Positions 1 to 8,527 of a stretch of 51,261 bases of DNA are shown piece after piece. Both the position numbers and the translations under genes were made by a program. This stretch comes from an uncultured Erysipelotrichaceae bacterium. GTDB lineage: Bacteria; Bacillota_I; Bacilli_A; Erysipelotrichales; Erysipelotrichaceae. Location of the stretch: the NCBI GenBank assembly GCA_947167125.1, contig CAMVGT010000011.1, positions 1-51,261 on the forward strand, given 5' to 3'. Position 1 is the first letter of the stretch, and every line of letters begins with the position of its first letter. The notes below the pieces were generated by a model that saw only the letters and a list, made by a program, of their open reading frames with translations, had not been told where the DNA came from and did not search any database.

Positions 1-83
1 TACGAATTCAAAAAAGCCTGCAAATAAAGCAAAAAACACTTGATTTAATAGGGAGAGAGACCGCAGTCCCTCTTCACTTTGAT

Positions 84-338
84 TCAGAATCCGAACAGAC
101 CTTTCTTTTTGTATTCCTCTGCGGTAAAAGAGAGGAATGTGTAGCCTGTCTCATCAATTGTTTTTCTGACAGCCTCTTCATCCAGCGGTTCCTCACTGAG
201 AATGACGGACTGCTTTTTCTTTCTGTCCGAGGTGACTTTCTTCACCTGGGGGAAGTTTTTCCGGATGGCGTCATTGATATGTGACTCGCACATGCCGCAC
301 ATCATGCCATCAATGCCCACTGTGGTTTTCAGCATCAT
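84..338 (-). CDS. copZ: CopZ-like heavy-metal-associated (HMA) copper chaperone
   Basis: Small 84-residue cytosolic protein with one HMA ferredoxin-like domain. The metal motif GMMCGMC supplies the CxxC copper site at about residues 13-16. Proteins of this family carry Cu(I) and pass it to the HMA domains of the CopA ATPase. It is the last gene of the csoR-copA-copZ operon and starts 3 bp after the copA stop codon, so it is co-transcribed and probably translationally coupled. No strong ribosome binding site is visible, and two ATG codons in tandem make the exact start uncertain. The GMMCxxC signature also occurs in the two C-terminal HMA domains of the adjacent CopA, which suggests duplication. 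The C-terminal tail KKKGLFGF is not part of the usual fold. Confidence 0.82.
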   Translation of the reverse strand: MMLKTTVGIDGMMCGMCESHINDAIRKNFPQVKKVTSDRKKKQSVILSEEPLDEEAVRKTIDETGYTFLSFTAEEYKKKGLFGF

Positions 339-341
339 TTC

Positions 342-3110
342 TTACTCAATCCCGATGAATTTGTAATCTCTGTCTTCAATTGCCTTTTTGATTGCGTCCT
401 GGGCAACTTCTTTGGAAAGTGTGATTTCAGCTGTTCCCTTTTCATGGCTGACAACTGCTTCGTCAATTCCGTCCAGCGCTTCAAGAGCTTTCTTGACGGA
501 TGCTTCGCAATGCGGGCACATCATGCCTTCGATTCTGACTGTTTCTTTCATTTTTGAATGTCCTCCTTCTTTTCCGATGTATTCATAATCCTGATTGGTG
601 ACCGCAAGAGCCACTTCATCCGGTTTTAATGCTTTGGTGCTTTCCACTTTAACCAATCCGCTCTGATGATCCGCTTTGACATTCACCACACCGTCAATCG
701 CGCCGATTGCCTTCTGCACTCTGGCTTCGCAGTGTTCGCACATCATGCCGCCGACACGGTAAATTTCTTTGATTGTGTCCGGTTTTTCAGCTTCTGTTTC
801 CGTTTCCTGATCGGGAAGTGCGCGGTTACGCATCGGTCTGTCTTTAGATGCGTCATGAACTTTGAACAGATTCAGACGCAGCGCGTTCATGCAGACGGTG
901 AAACTGGAAAGGCTCATCGCCGCAGCGCCCCACATCGGATTCATGGTAAGTCCGAATAAGCCGGCTGCCAGAGGAATGCAGATGAGGTTGTAGAAGAATG
1001 CCCAGAACAGATTTTCATGGATGTTGCGCAGAGTCGCGCGGGACAGACGGATTGCGGCAGCCGCATCGGAAAGACTTGAATTCATCAATACGATATCCGC
1101 GCTGTCAATTGCCACATCTGTACCGGCTCCGATTGCGATTCCGGTATCGGCACTGGTCAGAGCAGGCGCGTCATTGATGCCGTCTCCTACCATCGCGGTT
1201 TTTCCGCGCTTCTGCAGCTGACGGATCACTGCTTCCTTACCATCCGGAAGAACGCCGGCAATCACACGGTCCACACCGGCCTGTCTGCCGATCGCTTCCG
1301 CTGTGCGTCTGTTGTCACCTGTTAACATGACAACCTCAATGCCCATATTGCGCAATTGTTCAATTGCCTGTCTGGAGTCATCTTTGATAACATCCGCAAC
1401 CGCGATCATTCCGGCCAGAACACCGTCTGATTCAAAATAGAGCGGTGTCTTTCCTTCATTTGCCAGCTTTTCGCCTGCTTTCTTCATTTCTTCATTTAAT
1501 GTGACAAGAGAAGAAATATATTTTTCACTTCCGCCCTGTACAAGTGCGCCGTCAATCACAGCACTGAGACCGTTGCCGGCTAGTGCTGTGAATTCAGAAA
1601 CTTCCTGTGCTTCATAGCCGAGCTGCTTTGCGCGGTTTACAATCGCACGGGCAAGCGGATGTTCACTCTTTGTTTCAAGGGAGTTGGCAAGCTTCAGCAA
1701 TGTTTCTTCCGTGAATCCTTCCGAAGGAATCACATCGGTCACCTGCGGCTGACCGGAAGTAATCGTTCCGGTTTTATCGAGTGCCGCAATCTGGATTCTG
1801 CCTGCCGATTCCAGTGCTTCGGATGTTTTGAAGAGAATGCCGTTTTTTGCGCCCATGCCGTTGCCGACCATGATCGCAACCGGAGTTGCCAGGCCAAGCG
1901 CGCACGGGCAGGAGATGACAAGAACCGAAATCGCTCTTGCCAGGGCAAATGACAGTGTCTGTCCGGCAATCAGCCAGCCGATCATGACACAGACTGCAAT
2001 CGCGATGACTGCCGGAACGAAGATGCCGGAAACTTTATCCGCAATTCTTGCGATCGGCGCCTTTGTGGCGGCCGCATCGGAAACCATATGAATAATCTGC
2101 GAAAGGGTTGTGTCTTCCCCGACTCTTGTCGCTCTGCATTTCAGATAGCCCGACTGGTTGATGGTGGCGGCACTGACTGTATCTCCTTCGCTCTTATCCA
2201 CTGGAATGGATTCACCGGTCAATGCGGATTCATTGACCGCACTGCTTCCTTCAATCACCACGCCGTCAACCGGAATGTTTTCACCGGGTCTGACCGCGAA
2301 GATGTCTCCCGAAACGACCTCATCAATGCCGACTTCCACTTCCTGGCCATCACGGATCAGAACTGCTGTTTTCGGTGCCAGTTTCATCAGGCTCTTTAAC
2401 GCATTGGTCGTTCTGCCTTTGGACATTGCCTCAAGCATCTTGCCGACCGTAATCAGTGCAGGAATCATAGCGGCTGATTCAAAATACAGCTGGTTATGAT
2501 AGAGTTCCATCAATTCCATATTGGATGCGCCTTTGGTAATCATCCCGCACATCTCATATACAACAAACAGACTCCATCCGAATGACACTGAAGATCCAAG
2601 CGCCACCAGCGTGTCCATATTGGGTGCCCGGTGCATCAGGCTCGAAAATCCGCTTGTGAAGAATTTGCTGTTGATGATCATGACAATCAGCGCCAGCAGC
2701 ATCTGTGTCAGCGCCAGTCCCAGATGGTTGTGCTCAAAATATGACGGCAGAGGCCAGCCCCACATATTGAAGCCCATCGTAATATACATAAGTACTGCCA
2801 GGAATCCGACAGAGAGGATCAGACGTCTTTTCAGCTTCGGCGTTTCCCGGTCAATCAATGCGTCTTCTTCCATCGCATGTTTCTCACTGGCTGTCAGTTC
2901 CTTCTTTGCGGCAGACTGTTTCGATGCGCCGTATCCGGCATTTTCCACTGCTTTGATAATCGCATTGGCATCTGCTGTTCCTTCAACACCCATGGTGTTG
3001 GTCAGAAGAGAAACCGAACAGGATGTTACGCCCGGAACCGCGTTTACTGCTTTTTCCACACGGGCCTGGCAGGCTGCGCAGCTCATGCCCGTTACTGAAT
3101 ATTTTTCCAT
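342..3110 (-). CDS. copA: Copper-exporting P1B-type ATPase with one N-terminal and two C-terminal HMA domains
   Basis: A 922-residue membrane pump expected to export Cu(I) using ATP. An N-terminal HMA domain has its CxxC at residues 11-14. The transmembrane CPC motif is at 401-403, the phosphorylated Asp at 445 in DKTGT, the SEHPLA motif near 482-487, and GDGINDAP near 642-649. After the last membrane helix and an acidic linker (about 755-780), two further HMA domains follow, with MMCEHC at about 789-794 and MMCPHC at 863-868. Most CopA proteins carry HMA domains only at the N terminus and are about 750-850 residues long, so this tail is unusual. A good ribosome binding site (GAAGGA) precedes the ATG. 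The gene lies between csoR and copZ in one operon under CsoR-type palindromes. Confidence 0.96.
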   Translation of the reverse strand: MEKYSVTGMSCAACQARVEKAVNAVPGVTSCSVSLLTNTMGVEGTADANAIIKAVENAGYGASKQSAAKKELTASEKHAMEEDALIDRETPKLKRRLILSVGFLAVLMYITMGFNMWGWPLPSYFEHNHLGLALTQMLLALIVMIINSKFFTSGFSSLMHRAPNMDTLVALGSSVSFGWSLFVVYEMCGMITKGASNMELMELYHNQLYFESAAMIPALITVGKMLEAMSKGRTTNALKSLMKLAPKTAVLIRDGQEVEVGIDEVVSGDIFAVRPGENIPVDGVVIEGSSAVNESALTGESIPVDKSEGDTVSAATINQSGYLKCRATRVGEDTTLSQIIHMVSDAAATKAPIARIADKVSGIFVPAVIAIAVCVMIGWLIAGQTLSFALARAISVLVISCPCALGLATPVAIMVGNGMGAKNGILFKTSEALESAGRIQIAALDKTGTITSGQPQVTDVIPSEGFTEETLLKLANSLETKSEHPLARAIVNRAKQLGYEAQEVSEFTALAGNGLSAVIDGALVQGGSEKYISSLVTLNEEMKKAGEKLANEGKTPLYFESDGVLAGMIAVADVIKDDSRQAIEQLRNMGIEVVMLTGDNRRTAEAIGRQAGVDRVIAGVLPDGKEAVIRQLQKRGKTAMVGDGINDAPALTSADTGIAIGAGTDVAIDSADIVLMNSSLSDAAAAIRLSRATLRNIHENLFWAFFYNLICIPLAAGLFGLTMNPMWGAAAMSLSSFTVCMNALRLNLFKVHDASKDRPMRNRALPDQETETEAEKPDTIKEIYRVGGMMCEHCEARVQKAIGAIDGVVNVKADHQSGLVKVESTKALKPDEVALAVTNQDYEYIGKEGGHSKMKETVRIEGMMCPHCEASVKKALEALDGIDEAVVSHEKGTAEITLSKEVAQDAIKKAIEDRDYKFIGIE

Positions 3111-3122
3111 AGATCCTTCTTT

Positions 3123-3434
3123 CTACTTCATCAGCTTCTGCAGAACATTGACAAGTTCATCAATTGTTTCGTCTTTTCCGCTGCGGATATCCTGTGCCAC
3201 ACAGGAGCGGATATGGCATGCCAGCAGTTCCTTGTTGAAACTGTTAAGGGCGCTGGTGATTGCGGACACCTGAATCAGAATGTCCGGACAGTACATATCA
3301 TCCTCAATCATCTTTTCGATACCGCGGATCTGCCCTTCCGCCTTTTTCAGTCTGTTGAGAAGCTTTTTCTTTTCTTCTTCTGTTCTTGCTTTATGTTTTC
3401 CCGAACAATGGGGACACTTTTCCATCTCTTCCAT
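3123..3434 (-). CDS. csoR: CsoR-family copper-sensing transcriptional repressor
   Basis: A 103-residue helical DUF156/CsoR-family repressor. The copper triad of the family is present as Cys49, His74 and Cys78 (MYCPDIL ... LACHIRSC). Binding of Cu(I) there is known in the family to release the repressor from DNA. An extra CPHC at residues 7-10 near the N terminus might bind metal too. A longer reading from 3509 would translate the promoter and operator palindromes, so I start at the ATG at 3434; the ATG at 3425 is also possible. No ideal ribosome binding site is visible for either. It is the first gene of the copper operon, 12 bp from copA, and is probably autoregulated through the two palindromes just upstream. 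Confidence 0.92.
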   Translation of the reverse strand: MEEMEKCPHCSGKHKARTEEEKKKLLNRLKKAEGQIRGIEKMIEDDMYCPDILIQVSAITSALNSFNKELLACHIRSCVAQDIRSGKDETIDELVNVLQKLMK

Positions 3435-3444
3435 AACAATGTTA

Positions 3445-3465
3445 TATATACCCCTAGGGGGTATC
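3445..3465 (-). promoter_or_regulatory. csoR: CsoR operator 2 in the 5' leader
   Basis: A second palindrome, GATACCCCCTAGGGGTATA on the minus strand, lies about 40 bp downstream of the first. It falls in the predicted leader just after the transcription start and before the csoR start codon. The near-identical arms suggest cooperative binding of two CsoR tetramers. Confidence 0.8.
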
Positions 3466-3480
3466 ACTCTTTCCGCTATG

Positions 3481-3509
3481 AATATATACCCCCGAGGGGT
3501 ATATGTCAA
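3481..3509 (-). promoter_or_regulatory. csoR-copA-copZ promoter with CsoR operator 1 in the spacer
   Basis: On the minus strand there is a consensus -35 TTGACA (3504-3509), a 17-bp spacer and a -10 TATATT (3481-3486). The spacer is filled by the palindrome TATACCCCTCGGGGGTATA, which matches the known CsoR operator type (TACCCC/GGGGTA arms). Repressor bound here would block RNA polymerase directly. Confidence 0.88.
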
Positions 3510-3537
3510 CTGCTGTACATCATTTGTTCAAAACAAA

Positions 3538-3595
3538 AAGACCCTCATTCTGCAGCCTTCCGGATTCCGGCAGACACGCCAAGCTTCAGGGTCTT
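3538..3595 (-). terminator. Terminator-like hairpin of an orphan minus-strand transcript
   Basis: Stem AGACCCT/AGGGTCT with a long, partly paired loop (inner GCCGG/CCGG), followed on the minus strand by TTTTTGTTTTG. No recognisable gene ends here. The only candidate upstream on this strand is the short frame at 3864-3977. Confidence 0.5.
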
Positions 3596-3597
3596 TC

Positions 3598-3863
3598 TTT
3601 TATGTTCAGCACTCCAGGGTTTCAGATTCAGAAATGTATACAGTACGATCTTTGTTTGCCAGATGACAGACAATAGTGCTGTTTTTCAAAGAATGACTTG
3701 ATAATACTGATTCCATGCATCCAAATTAACCCGTTGTCCCGATGAATTAATATCATATGCCACATTATAAATGTGATAACAATTCATTGAAATCTGTGTC
3801 GAATAATTGTACAGATAACAGACTCAATAACCACACTTCAGCTTTCAATACAAACAGGCATTT
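3598..3863. other. Gene-poor AT-rich spacer with one palindrome
   Basis: No coding sequence was recognised here on either strand. The only structure I see is CACATTATAAATGTG at 3761-3775, with arms CACATT/AATGTG, flanked by TATCA and TGATA. It resembles a regulator binding site, but no intact gene lies beside it. The stretch may be decayed regulatory DNA of a lost gene. Confidence 0.4.
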
Positions 3864-3977
3864 TCAATCAGTCTGCTGATCCTCAAAGAACGACAGCAGC
3901 TGATTCCAGTCTGTTTTCCTGTCCAGCCAGAACAGCCTGTCATATTCCGGTTCATCGCTTTTTACGATCCCTTTCAT
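3864..3977 (-). pseudogene. Short open frame, possible 3' remnant of a lost gene
   Basis: A 37-codon frame reads MKGIVKSDEPEYDRLFWLDR and continues to DQQTD before its stop. Its composition looks protein-like (aromatic and acidic residues, no repeats), and the frame stays open for eight further codons upstream (QAAAVYNH) before a stop. That fits the tail of a truncated gene better than an independent small protein. No ribosome binding site precedes the ATG, and the MFS terminator lies just upstream. I do not recognise a family. Confidence 0.25.
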
Positions 3978-4006
3978 GTGATTGTAAACCGCGGCGGCCT
4001 GTCACA

Positions 4007-4036
4007 CAAAAAAGGCGATGTTTGTTTATCGCCTTT
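4007..4036 (-). terminator. Rho-independent terminator of the MFS gene
   Basis: Minus-strand stem AAAGGCGAT/ATCGCCTTT with a short loop and a run of T, about 30 bp after the MFS stop codon. Confidence 0.88.
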
Positions 4037-4067
4037 GAAAACCGAACTGTTTAAAAGATCCAGATGA

Positions 4068-5312
4068 TCAGACGCTTTCAATGCCGGAATGACGTTCATG
4101 TTTACGGATTGAACATGCTGCAGTCAATGCCGCAATCAGAATGATCTGACAGCCTAATGCCAGCCAGAAGTTAACTGTATATGTTCCGGTTGCGTCATAC
4201 AGTGTACCGACAAGCGTAGCAGCTGCCGCGTTGGAAGCACCGCCGACAAAGCTGAGAATCGGATAGACAGTCGGATAATAATCCATTCCGAAAAGATATC
4301 CTGCGATCATGGCAATGCCGACCGCACCGACTGCAAATGTTGTCGCAAACATGCCGGCACCGGCATACAGAGCCCACGCCTGACGGAAGAACAGCAGCAA
4401 TACAATCGCAGTAATATTGACAGCAGCCATGATCATGACCGTTTTATACGCGCCGAACCGATCGGTCATCACACCTGTCGCAAGTTTGGAAATAATATTG
4501 AAAGCCATGGATACGGATAACATCAATGCGCCGACTTCCGCCGCAAATCCGATGGATGTGGCATAGCCGGGGAAATGCTGAGGAACTGCGGAAACAACGC
4601 TTGACGCAATTGTCACTATAACCGCCAGAATGAATTTCGGATTGGCAAAATTGAATACTGCTCTGGTTCCTGTCAGCTGCAGAACCTGTCCCTCATCCTT
4701 TGCCTTCATGAATTCTTCATAGCCGTAAGGCTTGATTCCGGAAGTCTCAGGACGGATGGAGATGGGGAATAAAATGGAAGGCAGAATGCACACAAGGGTC
4801 GCAATCGCAACCATGACAAATCCCTGTCTCCAGCCGGAATTTGCGATCACCTTGGAGAAGACCGGTGAAAGAATGACACCCGGCACTCCGGAAAATGCCA
4901 TCGCAAGCGATGTTATCAGACCGTGCTTGGCAAGGAACCAGTAATTCAGAATCATCGTGATTGTGACAAAGCTGATAATGCCGGTACCGATACCGCGGAT
5001 TACACTGAACGCGTAGATCTGCCAGATGGCATTGCAGATGGTATAACCCAAAGTTCCGCCCACCATCATGACACATGCAGCGATAATCAGAATCTTCAGA
5101 TTATTTTCTTTAATGATTTTTGGTACAACCATGCCGATCAATGACGCAATGATCGAAAGAATTGTAATTGCCAGGGCAACACTGCCTCGGCCGATTCCGA
5201 GATCTTCTGCAATAGGTGCGTAAAAAACGCCGGCTGTATTGACGGTAACCCCGATTGAGGCCGCTGCCAGACCGCACATCGCGATCAGCACCATGATATG
5301 TCTGCTTTTCAT
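4068..5312 (-). CDS. MFS transporter (monocarboxylate / oxalate-formate antiporter-like)
   Basis: A 414-residue integral membrane protein with about 12 hydrophobic helices and the MFS loop between the two halves (around residues 190-220). The N-terminal segment NTAGVFYAPIAEDLG and the TDRFGAYK loop in the second half resemble the oxalate/formate antiporter and monocarboxylate carrier branch. The substrate cannot be named from sequence. The start at 5312 has a strong GGGGAGG ribosome binding site with ideal spacing; an upstream ATG at 5339 has none. A minus-strand -10 (TACAAT at 5338-5343) lies just upstream. It is monocistronic, with its own terminator, and divergent from the DIP1984-family gene. 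Confidence 0.88.
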   Translation of the reverse strand: MKSRHIMVLIAMCGLAAASIGVTVNTAGVFYAPIAEDLGIGRGSVALAITILSIIASLIGMVVPKIIKENNLKILIIAACVMMVGGTLGYTICNAIWQIYAFSVIRGIGTGIISFVTITMILNYWFLAKHGLITSLAMAFSGVPGVILSPVFSKVIANSGWRQGFVMVAIATLVCILPSILFPISIRPETSGIKPYGYEEFMKAKDEGQVLQLTGTRAVFNFANPKFILAVIVTIASSVVSAVPQHFPGYATSIGFAAEVGALMLSVSMAFNIISKLATGVMTDRFGAYKTVMIMAAVNITAIVLLLFFRQAWALYAGAGMFATTFAVGAVGIAMIAGYLFGMDYYPTVYPILSFVGGASNAAAATLVGTLYDATGTYTVNFWLALGCQIILIAALTAACSIRKHERHSGIESV

Positions 5313-5360
5313 GAGGTTCCTCCCCTTACTGAATTTCATTGTAGCGCATTTTTCTTTGCT

Positions 5361-5389
5361 TTGTCTGCCTTTGCGATATTTCCTATAAT
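5361..5389 (+). promoter_or_regulatory. Promoter of the DIP1984-family gene
   Basis: -35 TTGTCT (5361-5366), 17-bp spacer, -10 TATAAT (5384-5389). The expected transcription start near 5396 coincides with the GGAGGTGA ribosome binding site, so the leader would be only about 13 nt. Confidence 0.7.
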
Positions 5390-5408
5390 GGATACGGAGG
5401 TGACCGAC

Positions 5409-5858
5409 ATGAAATTAGCCGAAGCACTGCAGGAAAGAGCTGATAATAACAGAAGAATCGAACAGCTGAGATCCCGCTTGCTGAATAATGCACTCAAACA
5501 GGAAGGAGAAGAACCGGCGGAAGATCCGAAGGAACTTCTTAAAGAACTGGATCAATGCATTAAGCGTCAGGAGGAACTGATCGCAAAAATCAATCTTGCC
5601 AACGCGTCTGTTAAAACGGACGGTAAAACATTGACGGAAATGATTGCGGAAAGAGATATGCTCAATGTGCAGATCTCTGCCTACCGCGACCTGATCAATG
5701 AAGCCAGCACGACTTATCAAAGAGCACGGAATTCCGAAATCCGGATTCTGAGTGCGGTCAATGTCAAGGAACTGCAGAAAAAAGCAGATGCCCTTTCGAA
5801 GCAGCTGCGCATGATTGATAACAGAATCCAGGAAACAAACTGGACAAATGAGATTTAA
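5409..5858 (+). CDS. DIP1984 family protein
   Basis: A 149-residue, soluble, highly charged helical protein. It begins MKLAEALQERADNNRRIEQL and carries the conserved middle pattern TLTEMIAERDML, which I recognise from the DIP1984 (septicolysin-like) family of small uncharacterised proteins. Much of it is predicted coiled coil. A frame open further upstream would overlap the divergent MFS gene; the ATG at 5409 has an excellent ribosome binding site (GGAGGTGA) and follows a good promoter. It stands alone between its own promoter and a terminator. The cellular role of the family is unknown, and the septicolysin name should not be read as evidence of toxicity. Confidence 0.75.
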   Translation: MKLAEALQERADNNRRIEQLRSRLLNNALKQEGEEPAEDPKELLKELDQCIKRQEELIAKINLANASVKTDGKTLTEMIAERDMLNVQISAYRDLINEASTTYQRARNSEIRILSAVNVKELQKKADALSKQLRMIDNRIQETNWTNEI

Positions 5859-6053
5859 CAGAGAGCAGGTAATCCGGCGGGGTGAACGGGATCTTTGCGG
5901 CTAAGAATGAGTCCGCACTTCTGCAGCACCGCGGACAGGTGCCATTTCAATGTTATGTCCCGAAAATGCACATCCGCATGCAGCATCTTTCACAATGCAC
6001 TACCATACCGTTAACCGCAGGATGAGGGCGGGAATGGGGAACTCTCTGAAACT

Positions 6054-6086
6054 AAGAACCGGATCAGTCAGACCCGGTTCTTTTCT
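6054..6086 (+). terminator. Terminator between convergent genes
   Basis: Stem AAGAACCGG/CCGGTTCTT followed by TTTTCTG on the plus strand. It serves the DIP1984-family gene and may also stop the convergent kinase-like gene. The roughly 190 bp between the coding end and this hairpin hold nothing I recognise. Confidence 0.78.
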
Positions 6087-6088
6087 GT

Positions 6089-6748
6089 TCACTCGGCTTT
6101 CATTACTTCCGCAAGAATCTTTGCGGAATAATCCAGTCCGAAAACATCCGTGTTCAGTGCGATGTCATATGTATTCAGATCGCCCCATTCCGTATCGCTG
6201 TGGGCTCTGTGCCAGTTGATGCGGATCTGATCCTCTTCATGAATGCCTTTGACGACAGCTTCATCGTCTTTCACATCTTTGTAAAGCGGGGATGTTCTTG
6301 CCTTGACAATCTTTGCCTTCATATCAACTGCATAAGTCATCGCGCTGACACAGCTGTAGCCTTTTGCGATCACTTCTTCTTTTGCGACTCTGTCGTGAAT
6401 CAGACACGGTCCTTTGGCAAGAGCGATATCAACCGCCTTGTCAAAAGCTTCCGTCAGTTTTGCGAAGACCGGATCGCTTCTGAGCTGCTCACCGGTAAAG
6501 CTTTCATTGCGCAGCTTCTTTTCATATGCATCCACATCATCCTTGGTCAGACCGTATTCCGGAACCAGTTCCAGAAGAACCATCGCGTCATAATAATCAA
6601 CGCCGGCTTCTTTACACGCTTTAAATCCGATCATTCTGCCCATGGAGCAGTATGCACTGTCCAGCACCATGCAGTGCGGCTTTTCAAAAACACCTTCAAA
6701 TTCCCTGATTCCTTTTGTGCTTCCCATTGTTCTGACGTCTTCAGCCAT
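6089..6748 (-). CDS. Cytidylate kinase-like family protein with altered P-loop
   Basis: A 219-residue soluble protein. The C-terminal motif RINWHRAHSDTEWGDLNTYD and the following ALNTD match the cytidylate kinase-like family (AAA_26), a P-loop kinase relative whose substrate is generally unknown. In the family the nucleotide loop usually reads GSGGREIG. Here the equivalent segment is SAYCSMGRMIG, with neither the glycine-rich pattern nor a Walker lysine, so catalysis is doubtful. The start at 6748 (GGGTG, then AAGAAA, then ATG) overlaps the end of the upstream LysR gene by 8 bp, indicating translational coupling. Ligand sensing or nucleotide binding without transfer is one possible role, but that is inference. 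Confidence 0.75.
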   Translation of the reverse strand: MAEDVRTMGSTKGIREFEGVFEKPHCMVLDSAYCSMGRMIGFKACKEAGVDYYDAMVLLELVPEYGLTKDDVDAYEKKLRNESFTGEQLRSDPVFAKLTEAFDKAVDIALAKGPCLIHDRVAKEEVIAKGYSCVSAMTYAVDMKAKIVKARTSPLYKDVKDDEAVVKGIHEEDQIRINWHRAHSDTEWGDLNTYDIALNTDVFGLDYSAKILAEVMKAE

Positions 6749-7640
6749 TTTCTTCACCCTTTTTGAACCTTTCTGCCAGCATTTCGGCAAATTCTTCTAT
6801 ATAGTATCCGCTGTTGTCCTTTTTCCAGAACAGACAGAGATTCCGCTCCAGCTGCACCGTCTGCGATAAGAACGGCAGTCTTGCGATTGTGGCGTCAAAG
6901 TGCGACAGCACAGGCTTGCCTTCCACAATCATATAGCCTCTTCCCGAAACAACCATCAGTCTTGCGTCCTTGATGGTTGCCGCATAGATAAACTCACTCT
7001 TGATTCCGAAAATTTCGGAATAATATCTGGATTCCGTTCCTTCCTGCCCCTTGTTTGCCACAATGATGCAAGGCAGGTTTTTGAGATCCGCAGCAGTCAG
7101 ATGATCCAGAGCTGACAGCGGATTCTCTCTGGCAATTTCCACATAGCACTGATTCTTCTGCAGTATGACATTGTTGTAGTCATTGCTGAATACGCGTCTC
7201 TGGTCGGACATAGCGATATCAATTCCTTCCAGACGCAGATAGTCAAACAGTTCTTCATGATTGCCGGTCACAATCCGGATATCGACTTCCGGATATTTCT
7301 TTGTGAAATCCGAAACCGCCAGCTGCAGCTCTTCCCCGCCATAGGTCAGCAGATAGCCGATTCTGACTCTGGCAATATCATCCCTTCCGATCCTCTGCGT
7401 TTCACGGACAAGATTTTCATAATCTGCAACCAGCACAAGACTCTTGCGGTAGAAGTATTCACCGACAGGAGTCAGATCAAACTTTCTTTTTTCCCGTTTG
7501 ATCAGCTGGACTCCGAGTTCCTGTTCAAGAGACTGGATCTGCTGGGAAATCGCAGACTGGGAGATATGACACTTTTCCGCCGCTTCCGTAAATGAACGGC
7601 ATTGCACAACGGCCTGGTAATACCGAAGCTGGTTCAGCAT
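6741..7640 (-). CDS. LysR-family transcriptional regulator
   Basis: A 299-residue regulator with a winged helix-turn-helix at residues 1-60 (SFTEAAEKCHISQSAISQQI) and a periplasmic-binding-protein-like effector domain from about residue 90. The ligand is unknown. It is the first gene of a two-gene unit with the cytidylate-kinase-like protein, and it diverges from the phosphodiesterase-like gene at 7724 across 83 bp. That divergent layout is the classic LysR arrangement, so either unit may be its target. The HTH match is unambiguous. Confidence 0.93.
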   Translation of the reverse strand: MLNQLRYYQAVVQCRSFTEAAEKCHISQSAISQQIQSLEQELGVQLIKREKRKFDLTPVGEYFYRKSLVLVADYENLVRETQRIGRDDIARVRIGYLLTYGGEELQLAVSDFTKKYPEVDIRIVTGNHEELFDYLRLEGIDIAMSDQRRVFSNDYNNVILQKNQCYVEIARENPLSALDHLTAADLKNLPCIIVANKGQEGTESRYYSEIFGIKSEFIYAATIKDARLMVVSGRGYMIVEGKPVLSHFDATIARLPFLSQTVQLERNLCLFWKKDNSGYYIEEFAEMLAERFKKGEENG

Positions 7641-7723
7641 ATGATTGTTTTTCCTTTCAATTCAGTATGTTGCAAATCTCTGTTTGTATTATTATACATA
7701 AGAAAAACAGCAGGTAACAACTT

Positions 7724-8488
7724 ATGACATTGCTCAGAATTATGACATTGAATATCCTGACGGACGGTCTTTACAACTATGGGGATTCCCGTTTCACGCT
7801 GCGTGCTGAAGCACTGAAGGAAATGATCCATGCGGAAAATCCCGATCTGATCGGCGTGCAGGAACTGACTGAAAAAATGAAACCCCGGCTTTCTTCGGTA
7901 TTTGAAACCTATGAAATCACCGGTGACAGCAGAGGCAGTCTTCTGACCGATGAATACTCATCCATCCTCTTTAAAAAGGACAGATTTGAACTTCTGGATT
8001 CCAGCACTTTCTGGCTCTCCGATCAGCCTCACAAAAGAGGTTCAAAGCATTTATTCAGCCAGTTCCCGCGGATTGTGACCTTTGTCCATCTGAAAGACAA
8101 TGAAAGCGGAACTGACTTCAGCATGTACAACACGCATCTTGATCATAACTTTCCGCCTGTTCGTACAAAGCAGGCAGGAATTCTTTACTCGATCATCCTG
8201 GACACACATGAAGGACAGTTTACCGCGGTTACCGGCGACTTCAACGCCGTGCCGGGTTCTCTGGCTCTGCAGGAAGCCTGCGGCAGTGAGCTGTATGATT
8301 TATGCGATGATTCTCTGGGATCCACACTGAAAGGAAAAATCGGCAGTGCCATCCAGCACAACAAACCGATCGACCACATTCTTCTTTCCCGCCACATCAA
8401 GGCAAAGAGCCTGAAAAAGCTGGACGGGAAATATGCCGGTATCTATCCGAGCGATCATTATCCGCTCATCGCGGAAATTGAATACTGA
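7724..8488 (+). CDS. Endonuclease/exonuclease/phosphatase family protein
   Basis: A 254-residue metal-dependent hydrolase of the EEP fold (the family of DNase I, exonuclease III and inositol phosphatases). Conserved catalytic positions are visible: TLNI near the N terminus, the metal-binding Glu in VQELT, GDFNAVP and the terminal SDHYPL. It has no signal peptide or membrane segment, so it is probably cytosolic. The substrate may be nucleic acid, phospholipid or a sugar phosphate and cannot be told from sequence. An AGG element lies about 9 nt before the ATG at 7724. It ends at a bidirectional terminator. Confidence 0.88.
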   Translation: MTLLRIMTLNILTDGLYNYGDSRFTLRAEALKEMIHAENPDLIGVQELTEKMKPRLSSVFETYEITGDSRGSLLTDEYSSILFKKDRFELLDSSTFWLSDQPHKRGSKHLFSQFPRIVTFVHLKDNESGTDFSMYNTHLDHNFPPVRTKQAGILYSIILDTHEGQFTAVTGDFNAVPGSLALQEACGSELYDLCDDSLGSTLKGKIGSAIQHNKPIDHILLSRHIKAKSLKKLDGKYAGIYPSDHYPLIAEIEY

Positions 8489-8492
8489 ATTA

Positions 8493-8523
8493 AAAAAGTG
8501 CAGAGGATGGATCTGCACTTTTT
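8493..8523. terminator. Bidirectional terminator
   Basis: AAAAAGTGCAG/CTGCACTTTTT stem between the convergent EEP-family and trxB genes, with A and T tracts that let it work in both directions. Confidence 0.9.
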
Positions 8524-8527
8524 CATA

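Noticed and set aside
1-83. Terminator of the copper operon
   Set aside because: The GGGA...TCCC hairpin is interrupted and the T run lies about 20 bases away, so I could not support it.
3435-3509. In-frame N-terminal extension of csoR starting at 3509
   Set aside because: It would translate both operator palindromes and lies in the -35 element.
5859-6053. Possible small gene after the DIP1984-family gene
   Set aside because: A short plus-strand frame is present, but it lacks a ribosome binding site and has arginine- and cysteine-rich composition typical of non-coding DNA.
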